DNA of 39,933 nucleotides from Mangrovimonas sp. (lineage in GTDB: Bacteria; Bacteroidota; Bacteroidia; Flavobacteriales; Flavobacteriaceae): contig JAGQZG010000002.1 of NCBI GenBank assembly GCA_020435705.1, positions 1 through 39,933 of the forward strand, read 5' to 3'. A model generated the notes under the pieces. That model was not told where the DNA came from. It worked only from the letters and a program-made list of their open reading frames with translations, and searched no databases. The stretch's first letter is position 1. Every line of letters begins with the position of its first letter. This document shows positions 1 to 7,833 of this stretch, one piece after another. The translations under genes were made by a program, and so were the position numbers.

Positions 1-34
1 TAATTAACAATTTTGGAATATTATTCAAATAAAT

Positions 35-66
35 TTGCTTAAGTACAAGTTTAAGCCTATTTTTCA
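35..66 (+). terminator. Possible terminator of a gene left of the window
   Basis: A 6-bp inverted repeat (GCTTAA at 37-42 and TTAAGC at 51-56, 8-base loop) is followed by a short T-rich tract. It could end a gene lying upstream of the window. The stem is short, so this is a weak call. The rest of bases 1-105 shows only AT-rich sequence. Confidence 0.3.
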
Positions 67-105
67 AAATCGTTTAATTAAATTCTAATTTCTAATTTAA
101 TCATT

Positions 106-249
106 ATGGAAGGATACTGTGTAAAATGTAAATCCAAAAAAGAAATGAAAGGTGCTTCTGAAGTTATCATGAAAAACGGCAGAAAAGCCATGAAAGGAAC
201 TTGTCCAACGTGCGGTACGGGAATGTTTAAAATAATGGGGAAAGCATAA
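106..249 (+). CDS. Small zinc-ribbon protein, DUF5679-like
   Basis: This 47-residue protein starts at ATG 106 and ends with TAA at 247-249. It has two CxxC pairs (CVKC at residues 5-8 and CPTC at about 33-36), separated by a lysine-rich stretch. The spacing is that of a one-zinc ribbon, and the sequence resembles the small DUF5679 family found in many bacteria. The family has no established function; nucleic-acid or protein binding is plausible given the high basic content. A strong terminator follows directly, so it is probably transcribed alone. Codon use and the perfect terminator argue that this short frame is real. Confidence 0.8.
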   Translation: MEGYCVKCKSKKEMKGASEVIMKNGRKAMKGTCPTCGTGMFKIMGKA

Positions 250-260
250 TTTGAACAAAC

Positions 261-292
261 AAAAGGGGAAGCAAAATTGCTTCCCCTTTTTT
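261..292 (+). terminator. Rho-independent terminator after the zinc-ribbon gene
   Basis: A perfect 14-bp stem (261-274 with 277-290) surrounds a two-base AA between the arms, so the real loop includes the innermost pairs. The 3' arm runs into a T tract. It lies 11 bases after the stop codon of the small zinc-ribbon gene. Confidence 0.85.
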
Positions 293-316
293 ATTTCAAA
301 TACACGGAAAGGTATT

Positions 317-790
317 CTAAATTCCTAAAGTAGGTAAGTGTTTAACTTTGTGATAAATAAGTGCTGCTCTTATACAGTATTTAAGCTCATCCATCGGGAC
401 TTTATCCTCTAATTTGAACACAATGGCTCGTTTCCCTTCAAAATCAAAAGTGTTTTTAAAGAGAGCCCTAAACGTTTCTATAAGTTTGCTAGTGCATTGA
501 AAATAGAGGGCATATTGGTCAGTGGTTTTTTGTTTCCAGTCCATTCTAATGGTACTTCCTATATTAGTAAGATAGCTGGGTTCTCCCCATCTCAATGCTT
601 CTTCCAATGTTGTTATTGCTTCTGTTTCTTGGGCGGTTTCAATAATCAATCCTCTAAGATCGAGCATTTGCTGCCGAACGAAATCTGGGTAGTTGTTGAA
701 AATGAGTTCAACATCTGGATGGGTTATTATTTCTAAGGGACTAATCAATTTATGATAATTTTCAATGTAAGTTAAATAAAAATCCCACAA
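317..790 (-). CDS. DUF1801 domain-containing protein
   Basis: This 157-residue soluble protein belongs by sequence to the DUF1801 (YdhG-like) family. The typical pattern is present: an N-terminal helical segment ending in RGLIIETA, a WGEPSY motif around residue 88-93, and a C-terminal part reading IRAALIYH. Members are small cytoplasmic proteins of unknown biochemical function, some called iron-transport-associated without firm support. The first 20 or so residues extend beyond the usual family start, and no internal ATG lies close to the expected beginning, so the true start is uncertain. Nothing in the neighbourhood points to a specific role. Confidence 0.8.
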   Translation of the reverse strand: MWDFYLTYIENYHKLISPLEIITHPDVELIFNNYPDFVRQQMLDLRGLIIETAQETEAITTLEEALRWGEPSYLTNIGSTIRMDWKQKTTDQYALYFQCTSKLIETFRALFKNTFDFEGKRAIVFKLEDKVPMDELKYCIRAALIYHKVKHLPTLGI

Positions 791-834
791 GTCTTGGGGA
801 TTTCTTATACTTGTAATCTAAAATTTTTGATACT

Positions 835-1359
835 ATGAGACTTTTGGGAATAGGTTCCAGAATTAATCATCCGGATTATGGTAAAGGTGTGGTGACCAAT
901 GTGACTTCTAAGCATTATTGGGTAACATTTATTGACAATGGCTTGGAAACCATTAATTTGGATTCTGAGTTTGACGTGATTGAAGCGGCCGATGACGATG
1001 TGGATACGGTGAGCTTTTTTGAAGTAGAACGTAGTCTTGTAGACATCCTTAAGAAATGGAGTGATGTTACCGAATTGGTTCCCATTGCTGATAAATGGAA
1101 AGGAGGCAAGCTAATTTTGGAGCCCGGCGATGCTGGTTTGCAGAACAAGGAAGTGCCAATTGACACTTTTTTTCATAAAATAGTAATGGTTCGTGATCGC
1201 TTGCGAGTCATGGAGCAAAAAATAAATTCCAGCAATTTGGGCGAAAGTGAAAAAATTGACTTACAACAATACATTACCCGTATTTATGGCAGTTTGACCA
1301 CCTTCAATATTTTATTCAAATTGAAGGATCAACAGTTCGTGGGAGAGAAAGGTTCTTGA
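835..1359 (+). CDS. Conserved protein with UvrD-tudor-like N-terminus
   Basis: This 174-residue protein has no signal peptide or membrane segment. Residues 6-60 read GSRINHPDYGKGVV followed by a beta-rich stretch; this pattern resembles the small tudor/SH3-like domain seen at the C-terminus of UvrD/PcrA helicases and in other nucleic-acid-associated proteins. The remainder is predicted helical with an acidic segment around residues 45-58. It appears to be a conserved flavobacterial protein of unknown function. Its stop lies one base from the convergent ACP phosphodiesterase-like gene, leaving no room for a terminator between them. The function is not recognised. Confidence 0.7.
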   Translation: MRLLGIGSRINHPDYGKGVVTNVTSKHYWVTFIDNGLETINLDSEFDVIEAADDDVDTVSFFEVERSLVDILKKWSDVTELVPIADKWKGGKLILEPGDAGLQNKEVPIDTFFHKIVMVRDRLRVMEQKINSSNLGESEKIDLQQYITRIYGSLTTFNILFKLKDQQFVGEKGS

Positions 1360-1360
1360 A

Positions 1361-1963
1361 TTAAGGTGTGAATGCCTGTTCCAAGACGTTCAACTTTTTA
1401 TTGGAAAAATCCCTCAGTTCCTTAAAAAACTGGATAAATTCAGTTTCAAAATCAGAGTAAAATTTCTGAAGTTCGTTCACGGCCTTGTGCATTCCAGATT
1501 TGTTTTTGGTACGCCTGTTCATGCCTTCCAAAACTTTTGCAATTCCTTCAATGGAAGCATAGCTTAATAGCCAATTTTCGGAAATCATAAAAGGCATCAT
1601 TTTTTGGATACGCAAGGGCAATAGATCATAATTTTCTTCTAGGCTATTATAAAAACGGTTGGTAAATGCGTCTAATGGTTCATCACTGTATTGTTTCCAG
1701 TTTTTCGCTAAAAAGTGATCGTAAAAAATGTCTACAATTACACCAGAATAGTGACTGTAGTTTTCATGCAGTCGTTTCGTGCTTTTCCGTACTGTAGGAT
1801 GCGTATCTGTAAACGAATCAATCTCCCGATGTAGTAGTATACCTTTTTGAATATCAATAGGATAGGTTTTGTACTGTTTTCCTTTAATGCCATCGGCTAT
1901 AAAATTGCCTATAGCTATTAAATCGTTGTTTCCGGACAGATAAATGTGGGCTAAGTAGTTCAT
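1361..1963 (-). CDS. Acyl carrier protein phosphodiesterase-like protein
   Basis: The 200-residue protein matches the ACP phosphodiesterase family (AcpH, PF04336). It opens with MNYLAHIYLS, has the GNFIADGIKG motif at about residues 20-29, then LLHREIDSFTD and VDIFYDHFLAKNW, all typical family blocks. In the reference enzyme the reaction is removal of 4'-phosphopantetheine from holo-ACP. The length agrees with the family. It is convergent with the upstream conserved gene and divergent from glmM. Assignment to the family is firm; the exact activity in Bacteroidota is inferred. Confidence 0.85.
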   Translation of the reverse strand: MNYLAHIYLSGNNDLIAIGNFIADGIKGKQYKTYPIDIQKGILLHREIDSFTDTHPTVRKSTKRLHENYSHYSGVIVDIFYDHFLAKNWKQYSDEPLDAFTNRFYNSLEENYDLLPLRIQKMMPFMISENWLLSYASIEGIAKVLEGMNRRTKNKSGMHKAVNELQKFYSDFETEFIQFFKELRDFSNKKLNVLEQAFTP

Positions 1964-1986
1964 TCTTCGAATTTACAAATTCCAAG

Positions 1987-2018
1987 TTTAGATTTCCGAC
2001 TTTGTAATTGTATATTTG
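1987..2018 (+). promoter_or_regulatory. Candidate Bacteroidota promoter of glmM
   Basis: TATATTTG at 2011-2018 matches the Bacteroidota -7 consensus TAnnTTTG exactly. A TTTA at 1987-1990, 20 bases upstream, is an imperfect -33 element. It lies 19 bases before the glmM start, giving a short leader. Confidence 0.5.
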
Positions 2019-2036
2019 TTCAAAATTTGAAGTCAC

Positions 2037-3425
2037 ATGACATTAATAAAGTCCATTTCAGGCATTAGAGGCACCATAGGCGGTGTGGTTGCAGATAATC
2101 TCACACCTATTGATGTAGTTAAGTTTGCTTCCGCTTACGGCGCTTGGCTTAAACAGCAACGTAACAAAAACAATTATGTGGTCGTGGTGGGACGAGATGC
2201 TCGTATTTCAGGAGAAATGATTCAGAATTTGGTCATGCATACGTTAGTTGGCATGGGCATTCATGTTGTGGATTTGGGACTTTCTACAACCCCAACGGTG
2301 GAGGTTGCCGTGCCTTTAGAACATGCCGATGGTGGAATCATTCTCACGGCCAGTCACAATCCCAAACAATGGAATGCTTTAAAATTGTTGAATGTTAAAG
2401 GTGAATTTTTAAGTGCCGAAGATGGCAAGCAAATATTGGAACTATCCGAAAGTGCTTCCTTGTCATTCAATGACGTGGATTCTCTAGGAAAAATCACGAT
2501 CAATCAAGCCTATATTGATTTGCATATTGATGAAATTTTGGATTTGCCTTTGGTGAATAAAAAAGCCATCGAGGCGGCCAAATTTAAAGTGGTCGTAGAC
2601 GGCGTGAATTCAACAGGAGGTATAGCCGTGCCACTATTATTGGAACGACTCGGGGTTCATGCGGTCAAGCTTTATTGTGAACCCAATGGCCATTTTCCGC
2701 ACAATCCCGAACCGTTGAAAGAACATTTAGGTGACCTTTCGGAAAAAGTGGTGAAAGAACATGCCGATTTTGGGATTGTAGTAGATCCAGACGTAGATCG
2801 TTTGGCCTTTATGGATGAAAAAGGAGAGATGTTTGGAGAAGAATATACCTTGGTGGCCGTTGCCGATTATGTACTGGGTCAAACACCCGGTAATACCGTG
2901 AGCAACATGAGTTCTACCAGAGCCTTAAAAGACATAACCGAAAAACATGGCGGAAGCTATCAAGCCAGTGCTGTGGGTGAGGTGAATGTGGTTGAATTAA
3001 TGAAAAAAACCAACGCCATCATAGGTGGTGAAGGGAATGGTGGTATTATTTATCCTGAATTGCATTACGGCCGGGATGCTTTAGTAGGAATTGCCTTATT
3101 TTTAAGTCTTTTGGCTGATAAAAGGATCTCTGTAAGTGAGCTTAGAAAGTCTTACCCTAGCTATTTTATGAGCAAGCAAAAAATTGAACTTACGCCAGGA
3201 TTGGATGTGGATGGGATTTTGAAGACCATTGAACAGCGTTATGCCAGTGAAAAGATTTCTACTGTTGATGGTGTGAAAATTGACTTTGAAAAAGGATGGG
3301 TACATTTGCGCAAAAGTAATACGGAGCCTATCATTAGAATTTATACTGAAGCTGGCTCGCAATATGATGCCGATGCTTTAGCTCATAAGTTTATGGATGA
3401 ATTGGCTGAAATTGCCAAAAAATAA
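2037..3425 (+). CDS. glmM: Phosphoglucosamine mutase / phosphohexomutase
   Basis: This 462-residue enzyme belongs to the alpha-D-phosphohexomutase superfamily. The phosphoserine loop is TASHNP at residues 104-109 with Ser106 as the phosphorylated residue. The metal loop DPDVDR lies at 250-255. The sugar-specificity loop reads GEGNGG at 331-336, and the phosphate-binding region is RKSNTEPIIRIYTEA near the C-terminus. In Bacteroidota this type is usually annotated GlmM, which makes glucosamine-1-phosphate for peptidoglycan and LPS. The specificity loop differs from GEQSGH of classical bacterial GlmM, so phosphomannomutase or phosphoglucomutase activity cannot be excluded. A likely promoter sits just upstream, and a class V aminotransferase follows 13 bases after the stop. 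Confidence 0.8.
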   Translation: MTLIKSISGIRGTIGGVVADNLTPIDVVKFASAYGAWLKQQRNKNNYVVVVGRDARISGEMIQNLVMHTLVGMGIHVVDLGLSTTPTVEVAVPLEHADGGIILTASHNPKQWNALKLLNVKGEFLSAEDGKQILELSESASLSFNDVDSLGKITINQAYIDLHIDEILDLPLVNKKAIEAAKFKVVVDGVNSTGGIAVPLLLERLGVHAVKLYCEPNGHFPHNPEPLKEHLGDLSEKVVKEHADFGIVVDPDVDRLAFMDEKGEMFGEEYTLVAVADYVLGQTPGNTVSNMSSTRALKDITEKHGGSYQASAVGEVNVVELMKKTNAIIGGEGNGGIIYPELHYGRDALVGIALFLSLLADKRISVSELRKSYPSYFMSKQKIELTPGLDVDGILKTIEQRYASEKISTVDGVKIDFEKGWVHLRKSNTEPIIRIYTEAGSQYDADALAHKFMDELAEIAKK

Positions 3426-3438
3426 TTTTTGATTTGAT

Positions 3439-4938
3439 ATGTTTTCTTCGGAAGAAATAAAAGCCACTAAAGAGAATCTGGAAACGTATTTTGATACGTT
3501 CAGGAAAAATATTGTAGGAGTTGATCAAACCTTTGAGACTCCTTTTGGCACCAAGAAAATGATTTACACCGATTGGACAGCCTCAGGTAGGCTGTACCGT
3601 CCAATAGAAGAAAAATTGCTTAACGAATTTGGCCCTTTTGTAGCCAATACCCATACAGAAACCACCGAATCGGGTACCGCTATGACCATGGCCTATCACA
3701 AGGCCAAAAGCATCATCAAACACCATGTGAACAGCAATGAAGACGATGTTTTGATAATTTCAGGAAATGGCATGACTGGAGTGGTCAATAAGTTTCAACG
3801 TATTTTAGGATTGAAAGTTCCTGAAAATTTGAGTAAGCATACCGCAATTCCTGATGAGATTCGCCCTGTAGTATTTGTAACACATATGGAGCATCACTCC
3901 AACCAAACCTCATGGCTGGAAACCATTGCCAAAGTGGAGGTCATTCCACCGGGACCGGAAGGCTTGTTTAGCCTTGAAAATTTGGAAAAGCTTTTAGAAG
4001 ACTACAAGGATTATACTATAAAAATAGCTTCTATTACAGCAGGGTCCAATGTTACGGGAATACAAACGCCCTATCATGAAGTCGCTAAATTGATGCACCA
4101 AAATGGCGGTGTATGTTTTGCAGATTTTGCTTGTGCGGCACCCTATGTCAATATTGATATGCATCCTGAAGATAAAGACGCCTATTTAGATGCTATTTTC
4201 TTTTCTCCACATAAATTTTTAGGTGGCCCAGGAACCTGTGGTGTGTTGGTTTTCAATAAAAAGTTGTACAAGAACATGATTCCCGATTGCCCTGGTGGCG
4301 GAACTGTGAGTTGGACCAATCCGTGGGGTGAGCATAAATACATAGATAATATAGAAGAACGTGAAGACGGTGGGACACCAGCCTTCCTTCAGACCATCAA
4401 AACCGCTTTGGCCATTCAGTTGAAAAACAAAATGGGAGTTGAAAAAATGCTGAAACGCGAACATCAATTGATATCCTACATCTTTGAAACGTTGGAACCC
4501 GTGGAAAATTTACATCTATTGGCACCGCAACATAAAGATAGGCTAGGGGTCATATCGTTTTATATTGATGACCTGCATTACAATTTGGGTGTTAAACTTC
4601 TCAATGACAAGTTTGGTATTCAAACTCGGGGCGGTTGTAGTTGTGCCGGTACGTATGGTCATTATTTGTTACATGTTGACTACGAAACTTCACATGAATT
4701 AACCAGTGAAATCTCATTGGGTGAATTAACCAGAAAGCCTGGTTGGATTCGCATGTCTATTCACCCGACTACTACAGATGAAGAGATTCAATTTGTGTGC
4801 GAAAGCATCAAAGAACTGGCAAGGAACTTCAAAACATGGGCGAGCGACTATGACTACGATAAAAGCACGAATGAATTTGTCCATAAAACCTATAAAGGAA
4901 CTGCAAGTGCGATGGTGAACCAGTGGTTCCGTTTTTAA
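3439..4938 (+). CDS. Class V aminotransferase, cysteine desulfurase-like
   Basis: This 499-residue fold-type I PLP enzyme carries a lysine in FFSPHKFLGG (Lys259), the expected Schiff-base residue, and an upstream histidine/aspartate pattern (FADFACAAPY) that fits the cofactor pocket. A CSC pair in TRGGCSCAGTYG (Cys400 and Cys402) recalls the persulfide cysteine loop of NifS/SufS-type desulfurases. At almost 500 residues it is about 80-100 longer than IscS or SufS. It lies 13 bases after glmM and probably shares its transcript. The general class is certain; whether it is a desulfurase, selenocysteine lyase or another lyase is not shown. Confidence 0.8.
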   Translation: MFSSEEIKATKENLETYFDTFRKNIVGVDQTFETPFGTKKMIYTDWTASGRLYRPIEEKLLNEFGPFVANTHTETTESGTAMTMAYHKAKSIIKHHVNSNEDDVLIISGNGMTGVVNKFQRILGLKVPENLSKHTAIPDEIRPVVFVTHMEHHSNQTSWLETIAKVEVIPPGPEGLFSLENLEKLLEDYKDYTIKIASITAGSNVTGIQTPYHEVAKLMHQNGGVCFADFACAAPYVNIDMHPEDKDAYLDAIFFSPHKFLGGPGTCGVLVFNKKLYKNMIPDCPGGGTVSWTNPWGEHKYIDNIEEREDGGTPAFLQTIKTALAIQLKNKMGVEKMLKREHQLISYIFETLEPVENLHLLAPQHKDRLGVISFYIDDLHYNLGVKLLNDKFGIQTRGGCSCAGTYGHYLLHVDYETSHELTSEISLGELTRKPGWIRMSIHPTTTDEEIQFVCESIKELARNFKTWASDYDYDKSTNEFVHKTYKGTASAMVNQWFRF

Positions 4939-4961
4939 TTAACAGCTTGTTCAGCTGTTAA
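4939..4961. terminator. Hairpin between convergent genes
   Basis: A perfect 9-bp inverted repeat (4939-4947 with 4953-4961, 5-base loop) fills the gap between the convergent aminotransferase and acyltransferase genes. It lacks a clear T run on either side, so it is a probable but weak bidirectional terminator. Confidence 0.5.
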
Positions 4962-4971
4962 CCCATTTTGG

Positions 4972-5865
4972 TTATTTCTTAAAAGCATCAGGAACCTGAT
5001 CCTTGTGTTTCCAACGTTTGTGTGTCCAAAGATAAAATTCAGGTTTGTTGCGAATTTGTTGTTCTAAAACACGAGTGAATTTTTCCGTGATATCGTAATT
5101 TTTATAATCTCTTGGATTTTCGGCCAGTGTTACAACTTCTGTTTGGTAATACCCTCGTTTAACTTTTTCTATTTTTAGATAAGCCACTGTCATGTCTAGG
5201 TTTTTGGCAACCATTTCGGCACCCGTAAAACAGGGTACGGTTATGCCCATGAAATCTGTCCAATAGTAGGCTTTATTCAATTTAGGCGATTGGTCGCTAA
5301 TAAAGGCTGTAATGGTACGCACACCTTGTTTTTCATGATTGGTCACTTCGGCTATTGCATGCTTTGTGTCAATAAGTTCAGTATTGAATTTTGAACGGAT
5401 GCGTCTCACCAAACGATCAAAATATTTATTGGCAATGCGCTTGTAAATACCCATTCCTTTATAAGAAATGTAGTTTTCAGTAACTACGGACCACTCATAA
5501 CTGGCGTAATGGCCATACATCATGATAATACTCTTGTTTAAGGTTTCCAAACGTTTGAGTTCTTCGGGATTGGTAATCACAAAGTGCTTGCTGAGTACTT
5601 TCTTTGATGCGGTCAAGGTCTTGATCATTTCCAAAAACATATCACACAAATGATGGTAAAACTTTTTGGTAATGGTGTTGATTTCTTCAGCCGATTTTTC
5701 CGGAAAAACCAATTTGAGATTGTTCTTTACGGTACGCTTCCTGTACCCAATAATGCGATAGATAATAATGTAAACAAAGTCTGAGAAAGCATACAAAAGC
5801 TTAAAAGGCAGAATGGAAATGAGCCATAAAAGGGGATAAATCAGAACATATGCCAGAAATTGCAT
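4972..5865 (-). CDS. Lysophospholipid / lipid A acyltransferase (LpxL/HtrB family)
   Basis: This 297-residue protein fits the LpxL/LpxM-HtrB acyltransferase family. One hydrophobic helix at residues 3-38 would anchor it in the inner membrane. The catalytic HX4E box is His119 to Glu124 in the segment GHYASYEW. Further family blocks are SDQSPKL and FTGAEMVAKN, and a C-terminal WTHKRWKHK motif. Known members transfer an acyl chain to lipid A precursors; in Bacteroidota, homologues may also act on other lipids such as aminolipids. The reaction class is firm and the acceptor is not determined. It is divergent from the rhomboid gene, with both promoters squeezed into 46 bases. Confidence 0.85.
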   Translation of the reverse strand: MQFLAYVLIYPLLWLISILPFKLLYAFSDFVYIIIYRIIGYRKRTVKNNLKLVFPEKSAEEINTITKKFYHHLCDMFLEMIKTLTASKKVLSKHFVITNPEELKRLETLNKSIIMMYGHYASYEWSVVTENYISYKGMGIYKRIANKYFDRLVRRIRSKFNTELIDTKHAIAEVTNHEKQGVRTITAFISDQSPKLNKAYYWTDFMGITVPCFTGAEMVAKNLDMTVAYLKIEKVKRGYYQTEVVTLAENPRDYKNYDITEKFTRVLEQQIRNKPEFYLWTHKRWKHKDQVPDAFKK

Positions 5866-5875
5866 AGAATAATTT

Positions 5876-5894
5876 TAAATTTGTGACAAATATA
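5876..5894. promoter_or_regulatory. Overlapping divergent promoter elements
   Basis: TAAATTTG at 5876-5883 on the plus strand (towards the rhomboid gene) and TATATTTG on the minus strand at 5887-5894 (towards the acyltransferase gene) both match the TAnnTTTG element. They lie back to back in a 46-base gap. Upstream TTG elements are weak for the plus-strand copy. Confidence 0.4.
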
Positions 5895-5911
5895 AAACAA
5901 ACAAGTACACT

Positions 5912-6562
5912 ATGCTCAATTTAGATCCAGTTACCATTGTTATTATTGCTGCCAATGTTTTGATTTCTATGAAAGGCTTTAGTGATTTTGGTTTTTTTGA
6001 AAAATACAAGTTCAATATAGGCGGTATAAGACGTGGTGAGCAAGTGCGTATGATAAGTGCCGGCTTTTTGCATGTAGATACGGCTCATTTGCTTTTCAAT
6101 ATGATAACCTTATACTTTTTTGCTGGTATAGTGATTTATGAATTGGGTACGGGTAATTTTATATTGGTGTATTTGTCAAGCCTACTGGCAGGAAATTTAC
6201 TGTCTTTCTATTTCCACAAAGACGAATATTATTACAGTGCTGTGGGTGCTAGTGGAGCGGTTACAGGTATTATTTATTCGGCTATTCTGCTCAAACCGGA
6301 TTTAGATCTATATATGTTTTTTATCCCCATACCAATACCCGCTTACATCTTTGGGATAGGCTATCTTTTATATTCAATTTATGGCATGAAGAATAGATTG
6401 GGTAACATTGGGCATGACGCTCATTTTGGTGGTGCTATAGGGGGGTATGCTTTGACCCTTTTTATGGATCCTTCCTTACTGCAAAGCAGTCTTAAAATGG
6501 TTGTTCTCTTGGCTATACCAATTGTGCTTCTTTTTGTATTGAAGAGAACTGGTAAACTATAA
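5912..6562 (+). CDS. Rhomboid family intramembrane serine protease
   Basis: This 216-residue protein has about six hydrophobic helices. The catalytic serine sits in the GASG motif (Ser114) and the catalytic histidine in HDAHFGG (His171). The N-terminal loop with FLHVDTAHLLFNM is the conserved rhomboid HxxxN region. Rhomboids cleave transmembrane substrates inside the bilayer; the substrate here is unknown. The length fits the minimal six-helix bacterial type, with no extra domain. It ends at a shared terminator with the convergent TlpA-like gene. Confidence 0.93.
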   Translation: MLNLDPVTIVIIAANVLISMKGFSDFGFFEKYKFNIGGIRRGEQVRMISAGFLHVDTAHLLFNMITLYFFAGIVIYELGTGNFILVYLSSLLAGNLLSFYFHKDEYYYSAVGASGAVTGIIYSAILLKPDLDLYMFFIPIPIPAYIFGIGYLLYSIYGMKNRLGNIGHDAHFGGAIGGYALTLFMDPSLLQSSLKMVVLLAIPIVLLFVLKRTGKL

Positions 6563-6567
6563 TAAAA

Positions 6568-6593
6568 AAAGCCATTCAATTTTGAATGGCTTT
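6568..6593. terminator. Bidirectional terminator
   Basis: GCCATTCAA (6571-6579) pairs with TTGAATGGC (6582-6590), extended by AAA/TTT on both sides. A-rich sequence precedes and T-rich sequence follows, so it can serve both the rhomboid gene and the convergent TlpA-like gene. Confidence 0.75.
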
Positions 6594-6611
6594 ATACATA
6601 TCTAAAAAAAA

Positions 6612-7724
6612 TTACTTTAATAATTCTTCAATTTTAGCCTCTAGCTCTGGGCCTTGCAGATTCTTTGCTGCAATTTTTCCATTAGCATCAACAATAAAAA
6701 TGGAAGGTACTTTGGTAACGTTATACTTCAGAGCAACTGGATCTTCAAAGTATTTTATGTTTGAAACCTGAGGCCAAGTCAAGCTGTCTTCTTCAATAGC
6801 TTGTACCCAAGCTTCTTTTGCGCCACTTTGTTGTTGGGCGCCATCTAACGATACACCAATTATTTCTAGCCCTAGATCATGGTACTTTTTATAAAGCGCT
6901 GAAAGATTTGGATTTTCTGCTCTAGAGGGCTTACTCCAGGAAGCCCAAAAATCTATGATGGTTACTTTGCCTTTCACGTCATTTAAATTAATCATAGAAC
7001 CATTTTGGTCAGGAGCAGAGAAATCTGGAGCCATTTTGCCCACAGCCGTTTCCATAGCTTTTGCTAAATCTTTACCCACTCGAGTAGCCTTCACATCCTC
7101 AGGGAATGCTTCATAGAGCTCGACCACTTTGGATTCATCCATTCGTCTGTTGTTGTATAGCTGTTCCAAAAGTAAAGCAGCAATAGCATTGTCCTTATTC
7201 TCGTTAATAAATTTCAGGTCGAATTCCTCATTGAGTTTTAATAAACTATCAGACACTTTTCGCATGTAATTGGGATCTAACGAATCGTTTTTCATCCGAC
7301 GTTCTTGATACTCTTTAAAAGATTTCTGATACATCTTACTCAAACCACCAACAAAATCTTGATACTCTTTAAAGAGTTTGGTTTCCTCACTGCCCGATAC
7401 TGTTGAGGTATACAAACTGTCGGCATTCATTTTGATCTCATAATCCGTGTTTTCTAGAATGAACGGAGTGTTACCTCTGTAGCCATCTACGGAGATAAAA
7501 TAGAGTTCAGGAGAGTCGGCTTTACCTTTAAAGCTAAGCTTGCCATTTGCAATTCTTGTCGAATCTTTCAATACTTGATTTCTTCCTTCAAGGGTCATTA
7601 ACCGAGCTAATTTTCCATTGGCCGTGGTGTCTATTTCAGCATTAATGGTGTAGGAACTTTTTGTTTCAGATTGGCAAGAAAAAAGTGAAATACCAATCAG
7701 AGAAAATAAAATGTATTTATACAT
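6612..7724 (-). CDS. TlpA-like thioredoxin-fold lipoprotein lacking the CxxC cysteines
   Basis: This 370-residue lipoprotein has a signal peptide with the lipobox around Cys17 (SLFSCQSE). Residues 25-115 resemble the DUF4369 domain, residues 120-215 are helical, and residues 230-370 form an AhpC/TSA-TlpA-type thioredoxin fold with FWASW, the cis-proline region TKVPSIFIVD and GKIAAKNL. The usual WCxPC active site reads WSKPS: both cysteines are serines (Ser264 and Ser267), checked on the reverse-strand codons AGT and TCT. It therefore cannot act as a dithiol reductase; a scaffold, chaperone or ligand-binding role is possible. It is convergent with the rhomboid gene and divergent from mnmE. Confidence 0.9.
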   Translation of the reverse strand: MYKYILFSLIGISLFSCQSETKSSYTINAEIDTTANGKLARLMTLEGRNQVLKDSTRIANGKLSFKGKADSPELYFISVDGYRGNTPFILENTDYEIKMNADSLYTSTVSGSEETKLFKEYQDFVGGLSKMYQKSFKEYQERRMKNDSLDPNYMRKVSDSLLKLNEEFDLKFINENKDNAIAALLLEQLYNNRRMDESKVVELYEAFPEDVKATRVGKDLAKAMETAVGKMAPDFSAPDQNGSMINLNDVKGKVTIIDFWASWSKPSRAENPNLSALYKKYHDLGLEIIGVSLDGAQQQSGAKEAWVQAIEEDSLTWPQVSNIKYFEDPVALKYNVTKVPSIFIVDANGKIAAKNLQGPELEAKIEELLK

Positions 7725-7741
7725 GATTATGAATTTTGATA

Positions 7742-7749
7742 CAAATATA
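7742..7749 (-). promoter_or_regulatory. -7 element upstream of the TlpA-like gene
   Basis: On the minus strand TATATTTG matches TAnnTTTG exactly, 17 bases before the start codon. No clear -33 TTG is seen at the right distance. Confidence 0.4.
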
Positions 7750-7820
7750 GCGGTATGTTAAATTCCGAGGAAAATTAGTGGCAGGAAAATACCAAAGATT
7801 ATAATTCTATTAACATTTAG

Positions 7821-7828
7821 TACTTTTG
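7821..7828 (+). promoter_or_regulatory. -7 element directly upstream of mnmE
   Basis: TACTTTTG matches TAnnTTTG and ends only five bases before the mnmE ATG at 7834. If used, the transcript would begin at or next to the start codon. No good -33 element is present. Confidence 0.35.
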
Positions 7829-7833
7829 TTACC

